This document shows positions 5,672 through 8,746 of a stretch of DNA of 8,746 nt, one piece after another. The stretch's first letter is position 1. Each line of letters begins with the position of its first letter. Made by a program: the position numbers and the translations under genes. The notes below the pieces were generated by a model, which made no database searches, was not told the DNA's origin, and saw only the letters and a program-made list of their open reading frames with translations. Source of the stretch: an uncultured bacterium. Lineage in GTDB: Bacteria > Patescibacteriota > Minisyncoccia > Phycocordibacterales > GWA1-40-21. Location: assembly GCA_903824735.1 (NCBI GenBank), contig CAIJXO010000068.1, forward strand, positions 1 to 8,746, read 5' to 3'.

Positions 5672-6771
5672 CCATGATCGGTATAAGTCTGAAGATAAAT
5701 CTTTCTTAACGAATTTCCAAGTGGGTCGAAAGAAAGTTCGCCCGCCGCCCCTATCATTTTCACTTTTCGCAGATTATCAGCAACTTCCTTAGTGTTTTCA
5801 ATATCACGGCTTTTTTCTAGAGCTTCTTTTAGTGCGTAGACGTCGTCATAAGTGTAAGTTGCATCTGCCATGAACATATCAGCGCCGAAAGCTTGTTTGT
5901 ATTTTATTTGAAAGTCCTGGGCTTTCTGATTTGCTGGGTCTAGATCATAGTTGTTATCAACGGCCCGCATCTTTGTTAAAGTATCCTTCAGTTCATTATA
6001 AATGAACGGTAAGATATAGATTGTCGTACCAGAGTAAAGCTTTTTATCGTCGAGCCCAATCCTAGCCAGCTGTTTTGTGAGATTAATTATCTCCGGACTA
6101 GGTATACCCTCGATAACTATTGTATCTGGGTTATAAGCTTTAATCTTAGCCAGCTGTGTCTTAAAGTCAGTGTCGCCGAAATTAAAAGATTCGTCCAGAA
6201 ATTCAATGCCTCGAGCCTCCTGTTTTAGGCCTTTTAGATAAGACGCCGTATCAGCATAGTTAAGTGAAATGACTCCGACCTTCTTTGATCCCTCTTTTAC
6301 TAAGGCCATCCCAATAGACCGACCAGCCTCCTCCATATCAAAGTGATCTTTAAAGACATAGTTACCCGTACCAATCTTAGAAACTGTAGCCGAAATGTAA
6401 ACAACTTTGCTTTCCTCAGCGATTGGAGCGGTAGCAAACGACGGACCAGAAAAGCCAGTCATCAGGTATTTAACTTTGTCGGCGCTTATCAATTTTCTGA
6501 CTGCTGTCACAGATCTACCTACCTCTCCAGCATCATCCTCAAAGATGACTTCTAGTTTTTTACCCCTCACTCCACCGTTCTGATTAATTTCAGACACAGC
6601 TAAATCAACTCCGCGTTTAAATTCGGTCCCGTACAGAGAAAACTGACCGGACAAAGAATAAACCGCACCAATTTTAATAGTTTCGTCACCCTTTGGGCTG
6701 TGTCGACTAACCAAACAAGCAAAAGCGACCAGCAACACCACTACACTCCAGATAATGTATTTATTTTTCAT
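5656..6771 (-). CDS. ABC transporter substrate-binding protein, Leu/Ile/Val-binding type (SBP3)
   Basis: LivJ-like solute receptor, 371 aa from the chosen ATG. The N-terminus MKNKYIIW leads into a hydrophobic helix (6-21) with one cysteine at 19 (VAFAC); the residues before it are a poor lipobox (Phe at -2, Ala at -3), so lipid attachment is doubtful. Landmarks are IKIGAVYSLSGQFSLYG (32-48), INQNGGVRGKKLEVIFEDDAG (62-82), GFSGPSFATAPIAEE (106-120) and YISATVS (125-131), the most canonical of the four. The C-terminus has GAAGELSFDPLG. GTG codons at 6780 and 6777 are possible starts, but the ATG at 6771 aligns with SBP1 and SBP2. It is followed after 20 bp by livG, the only SBP here next to a transporter component, and is divergent from TrmB3. 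The stop is TAG. Confidence 0.92.
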   Translation of the reverse strand: MKNKYIIWSVVVLLVAFACLVSRHSPKGDETIKIGAVYSLSGQFSLYGTEFKRGVDLAVSEINQNGGVRGKKLEVIFEDDAGEVGRSVTAVRKLISADKVKYLMTGFSGPSFATAPIAEESKVVYISATVSKIGTGNYVFKDHFDMEEAGRSIGMALVKEGSKKVGVISLNYADTASYLKGLKQEARGIEFLDESFNFGDTDFKTQLAKIKAYNPDTIVIEGIPSPEIINLTKQLARIGLDDKKLYSGTTIYILPFIYNELKDTLTKMRAVDNNYDLDPANQKAQDFQIKYKQAFGADMFMADATYTYDDVYALKEALEKSRDIENTKEVADNLRKVKMIGAAGELSFDPLGNSLRKIYLQTYTDHGWVKY

Positions 6772-6780
6772 AGCCACCAC

Positions 6781-6789
6781 ATAATCACA
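6781..6789 (-). promoter_or_regulatory. Predicted SBP3 -10 element
   Basis: GATTAT on the minus strand (6786-6781) with TGT in front gives an extended -10. It ends 9 bp before the ATG, so the leader would be two or three bases. A clear -35 is missing; the expected region falls within the palindrome at 6802-6822. Confidence 0.35.
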
Positions 6790-6801
6790 CGAAATCGCGT
6801 A

Positions 6802-6822
6802 TTAGTCCTAAGCTAGGTCTAA
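6802..6822. promoter_or_regulatory. Operator-like palindrome upstream of SBP3
   Basis: The arms TTAGTCCTA and TAGGTCTAA flank AGC, complementary at 8 of 9 positions. The inner 15 bp (GTCCT-AAGCT-AGGTC, 6805-6819) follow the same GTCnn-N5-nnGAC plan as the sites at the TrmB1 and TrmB3 promoters, with one mismatch. It covers the -35 position for SBP3, as copy A does for SBP2. It is probably the TrmB3 site controlling SBP3 (inference). Confidence 0.5.
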
Positions 6823-6847
6823 ATTATTGACCTTGGCTTATATTACC

Positions 6848-6875
6848 TTGCAAATAAAGGTAATTATGATATAAT
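6848..6875 (+). promoter_or_regulatory. Predicted TrmB3 promoter (extended -10)
   Basis: TTGCAA (6848-6853), a 16-bp spacer, and a perfect TATAAT (6870-6875) preceded by TGA. Transcription is predicted to start near 6882, the first base of the palindrome. The layout is identical to the TrmB1 promoter. Confidence 0.7.
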
Positions 6876-6881
6876 AAAGTC

Positions 6882-6896
6882 GTCCACAGTTTGGAC
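6882..6896. promoter_or_regulatory. Operator-like palindrome at TrmB3 start site
   Basis: A perfect inverted repeat GTCCA-CAGTT-TGGAC starts 6 bp after the TrmB3 -10 and ends 5 bp before the ATG. Together with 1237-1251 it defines the pattern GTCnn-N5-nnGAC. It is likely an autoregulatory operator; as RNA it would occupy most of the 20-nt leader. Confidence 0.55.
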
Positions 6897-6901
6897 TTTT
6901 A

Positions 6902-7645
6902 ATGAAAACACTAAACAAATTGATCCAGTACGGCCTAAGTAAAGCCGAGGCTCTAGTCTACCTCGATGTCCTATCCCACCTCGATTCTTCAGCTTTTGCT
7001 ATATATAAACGCATAGGCTTGCCGAAGACTAGTGTCTATCACCTACTTGAGTCTCTCAAGAAAAGAGGCTTAGTTGAATCCTGGAAGAAAAACAATATTT
7101 TATATTTCTCCGCTGGTAGTCCTAAGAGACTTCTGTCTGAAGTTAAAGAAAAAGAGGATCTCTTAAACACCCTCATCCCCGAGCTAATTCAGTTCTCCAA
7201 TACCGACAGCCAAAGTGATTCCGTTAAAATGTATGAAGGAGCCGAAGGTCTAAAGACTGTAATGCGCGAAGCCTTAGAATATTGTAAAAAACACAACATA
7301 AACAGCATGTTAACCGCGGCGATAGATTCTTTTGAGCAGACGATGCCAAAATTTACCAATAAATGGGTTGCCGATAGAGAAAGCCTGAACATCTTTGTTA
7401 AGATGCTTGTACCTAAGGGTAAAATAGCCAGAGGTTATGAATCAAACGCTCTAAGAGAAACCAGGTTTCTCCCAAACAACTTCAGCTTGCCCGGTATTAT
7501 CAATATCTATGGCAATCGAGTTGATTTGTTCTCTATTAAGAACGATAAACTTAATGCTGTAGTAATTGAATCAAAAATATACGTCGACTTATTGAGAAAC
7601 TTTTTCTTGCTGACCTGGGAAAATTCGGAGAGGGCAATCAGATAA
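6902..7645 (+). CDS. TrmB-family winged-helix transcriptional regulator (TrmB3)
   Basis: 247 aa. The winged helix is at about 5-71, with predicted recognition helix PKTSVYHLLESLKKRG (41-56) and wing ESWKKNNILYFS, close to TrmB1 (VWKKNNISFYS) and unlike TrmB2. A charged helix (75-98) is followed by a C-terminal sensor-like domain from VKMYEGAEGLKTVMREAL; LRETRFLPNN, INIYGNRVDLFS and AVVIES repeat the pattern seen in TrmB1 and TrmB2. It probably senses a solute or metabolite linked to the SBP3-livG system, from which it is divergently transcribed. The ATG at 6902 has no Shine-Dalgarno; the leader is about 20 nt and mostly palindrome. The TAA stop lies 3 bp from the SBP4 stop. Confidence 0.88.
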   Translation: MKTLNKLIQYGLSKAEALVYLDVLSHLDSSAFAIYKRIGLPKTSVYHLLESLKKRGLVESWKKNNILYFSAGSPKRLLSEVKEKEDLLNTLIPELIQFSNTDSQSDSVKMYEGAEGLKTVMREALEYCKKHNINSMLTAAIDSFEQTMPKFTNKWVADRESLNIFVKMLVPKGKIARGYESNALRETRFLPNNFSLPGIINIYGNRVDLFSIKNDKLNAVVIESKIYVDLLRNFFLLTWENSERAIR

Positions 7646-7648
7646 CAA

Positions 7649-8704
7649 CTACCTCACACACTTCCCTCCCTCAATCGTCGTCAAAACCAGGTCTCTTTCG
7701 ACAACATTATTTTCGTTAAACTGAATATCTCCATACACACCCGATAGCTTAGTGTTCTTTAGATACACCAACGCCTTTTCAGGATTACTGTCGGTAGCTA
7801 AAGCAGCATTTAGGGCAGTCAAAGTATTTTCAAAAGCCAAACCATAGAAAGTCGAATTTACTTTTAGCTCCATATTTTTATAGTCTGGATACTCATAGCT
7901 ATAATTACCATTTAGATCATACCTCTTGTCACCAATCACTCCAGGAAAGGTGCAAGATAGATAGGTCAGAAGTGGCGCTTTTATATTTTGCGTCGATAAA
8001 TCAGCAAACACTTGATTCAGAGATGGACCATAGCCAACAACTACCATTACATCGGGTTTGAAAGTTTTAATCTTTAGAGCGCTAGTCTTGAAATCAGTAG
8101 TCGTCTTCTCAAAAGAAAAACTCTCAACAGTATGACCATAAGCAATATTTTTCTGCCATTCATCTTTCCAAATATTTCCAAACTCATCGTTCAAATAGAT
8201 AATCGCTACCCTCTTCCAATCTGGATTATTATTTATCTGCATAGCGACATCATTTAGTGAAGGCACTAAACCCTGAAACAGATAATTGCGACCCTTCGTC
8301 AGACCATAACCAGCGGCGTCAGTGATTAATAGAACTTTATTAGCCTCAGTGACTGGCGCAATGGCGTTTGTTATCCCACTAGTACCAGTGACAATAAACT
8401 TAACCTTATCGATATTAATAAGCTTGGTAACGGCCGACACACCGACCTTAGGATCATTGACTGAATCTTCAATAATTAAATCGACCTTCACATTGTTCTT
8501 TTCTTCAAAATACTTCACCGCATCACGGACACCCTGAGCCGAGACTTCGCCAAAGACAGCCGCAGGGCCGGATAAAGCGTATATGGCCCCTATTTTAAGG
8601 TTATTTTCCAAGGGTTTTTGACCATCCCAGAGGATGGCTAAAACTACTAAAATTATCGCGAGCGAAATAATGATATTCTTCTTTTTCGGGACGTATCCCC
8701 ACAC
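7649..8704 (-). CDS. ABC transporter substrate-binding protein, Leu/Ile/Val-binding type (SBP4)
   Basis: LivJ-like solute receptor, 351 aa. The basic N-terminus (PKKKN, 6-10) is followed by a hydrophobic helix (11-26) without cysteine, so a membrane anchor is likely. Landmarks are LKIGAIYALSGPAAVFG (36-52), LIIEDSVNDPKVG (77-89), GTSGITNAIAPVTE (107-120) and the C-terminal LSGVYGDIQFNENN. The start is GTG at 8704, the only upstream start after an in-frame TAA; the preceding GGGG is at most a weak Shine-Dalgarno. The N-terminus differs from the MK start of the other three. A weak -10 (TATTCT on the minus strand) overlaps the divergent promoter of the right-edge gene. It converges on TrmB3; no regulator is divergent to it inside the window. 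The ligand is unknown. Confidence 0.88.
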   Translation of the reverse strand: MWGYVPKKKNIIISLAIILVVLAILWDGQKPLENNLKIGAIYALSGPAAVFGEVSAQGVRDAVKYFEEKNNVKVDLIIEDSVNDPKVGVSAVTKLINIDKVKFIVTGTSGITNAIAPVTEANKVLLITDAAGYGLTKGRNYLFQGLVPSLNDVAMQINNNPDWKRVAIIYLNDEFGNIWKDEWQKNIAYGHTVESFSFEKTTTDFKTSALKIKTFKPDVMVVVGYGPSLNQVFADLSTQNIKAPLLTYLSCTFPGVIGDKRYDLNGNYSYEYPDYKNMELKVNSTFYGLAFENTLTALNAALATDSNPEKALVYLKNTKLSGVYGDIQFNENNVVERDLVLTTIEGGKCVR

Positions 8705-8714
8705 GCCCCACTGG

Positions 8715-8723
8715 TGTTAGAAT
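8715..8723 (+). promoter_or_regulatory. Predicted extended -10 of the right-edge gene
   Basis: TGT followed by TAGAAT (8718-8723), then 6 bp and an ATG at 8730, matching the leaderless layout of the BRO-N gene. The same bases read on the minus strand (ATTCTA) may serve as part of the SBP4 promoter. No good -35 was seen. Confidence 0.35.
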
Positions 8724-8729
8724 AGGGTT

Positions 8730-8746
8730 ATGTCTCGTACTTCTAA
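8730..8746 (+). CDS. Possible start of a gene running off the right edge
   Basis: ATG followed by codons for Ser-Arg-Thr-Ser, then the window ends. It is supported only by a -10-like TAGAAT placed 6 bp upstream and by the divergent position relative to SBP4, where the array pattern predicts a plus-strand gene. The residues do not resemble the TrmB starts here (MSLINKL, MDTLALL, MKTLNKL), so it may be unrelated. Confidence 0.25.

Noticed and set aside
6772..6780. GTG starts for SBP3 at 6780 or 6777
   Set aside because: They abut or overlap the predicted -10 region; the ATG at 6771 gives the MKNKY start matching MKKNY in SBP1.
10..8704. Recoded stop codons (UGA as Gly or Trp)
   Set aside because: All nine genes are full length in the standard bacterial code with no in-frame TGA.

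Overview
The window is a compact bacterial nutrient-uptake and regulation locus. It has four paralogous branched-chain-amino-acid-type ABC substrate-binding proteins (SBPs), all on the minus strand, and three paralogous TrmB-family winged-helix regulators, all on the plus strand. It also carries one LivG-type ABC ATPase (minus) and one BRO-N/DinD-like protein (plus). There are no RNA genes, CRISPR arrays or recognisable insertion sequences. No gene-free gap reaches 300 bases. Bacterial -35/-10 promoters (mostly extended -10, TGn), near-absent Shine-Dalgarno sequences, SBPs held by a bare N-terminal membrane helix without a lipobox, and TrmB regulators paired with transport genes together suggest a member of the candidate phyla radiation (Patescibacteria, for example a Parcubacteria-like lineage). 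This placement is an inference, not proven by the window.

Layout, left to right: SBP1(-) and TrmB1(+) are divergent over a 165-bp spacer. TrmB1 meets SBP2(-) tail to tail, with the two stop codons overlapping in CTAG. SBP2(-) and TrmB2(+) are divergent over a spacer holding two near-identical 20-bp sites. TrmB2 is followed by the BRO-N/DinD-like gene (+), which faces livG(-). livG lies 20 bp downstream of SBP3(-). SBP3 and TrmB3(+) are divergent over a spacer with two operator-like palindromes. TrmB3 meets SBP4(-) with a 3-bp gap. The right edge holds the possible start of another plus-strand gene. The unit 'SBP(-)/TrmB(+)' therefore repeats three times, with a fourth SBP at the right.

Inferred working model: each TrmB regulator binds palindromes in the spacer it shares with its divergent SBP, controlling itself and the SBP. 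The regulator itself probably senses a small molecule through its C-terminal domain. The TrmB1 and TrmB3 promoters share the same geometry (extended -10, 6 bp, then a 15-bp palindrome GTCnn-N5-nnGAC). TrmB2, whose recognition helix differs, has a different site (GTAAA-TAT-TTTAC). SBPs capture extracellular solutes for a Liv-type transporter of which only the ATPase LivG is present here; permeases and LivF are not in the window.

The BRO-N/DinD-like gene looks like a late insertion. The last 19 bp of livG (encoding AYLGK-stop) are duplicated, 18/19 identical, on the far side of it, 2 bp after the TrmB2 stop. Removing the insert would restore a tightly convergent TrmB2/livG pair, as seen at the other two TrmB 3' ends.
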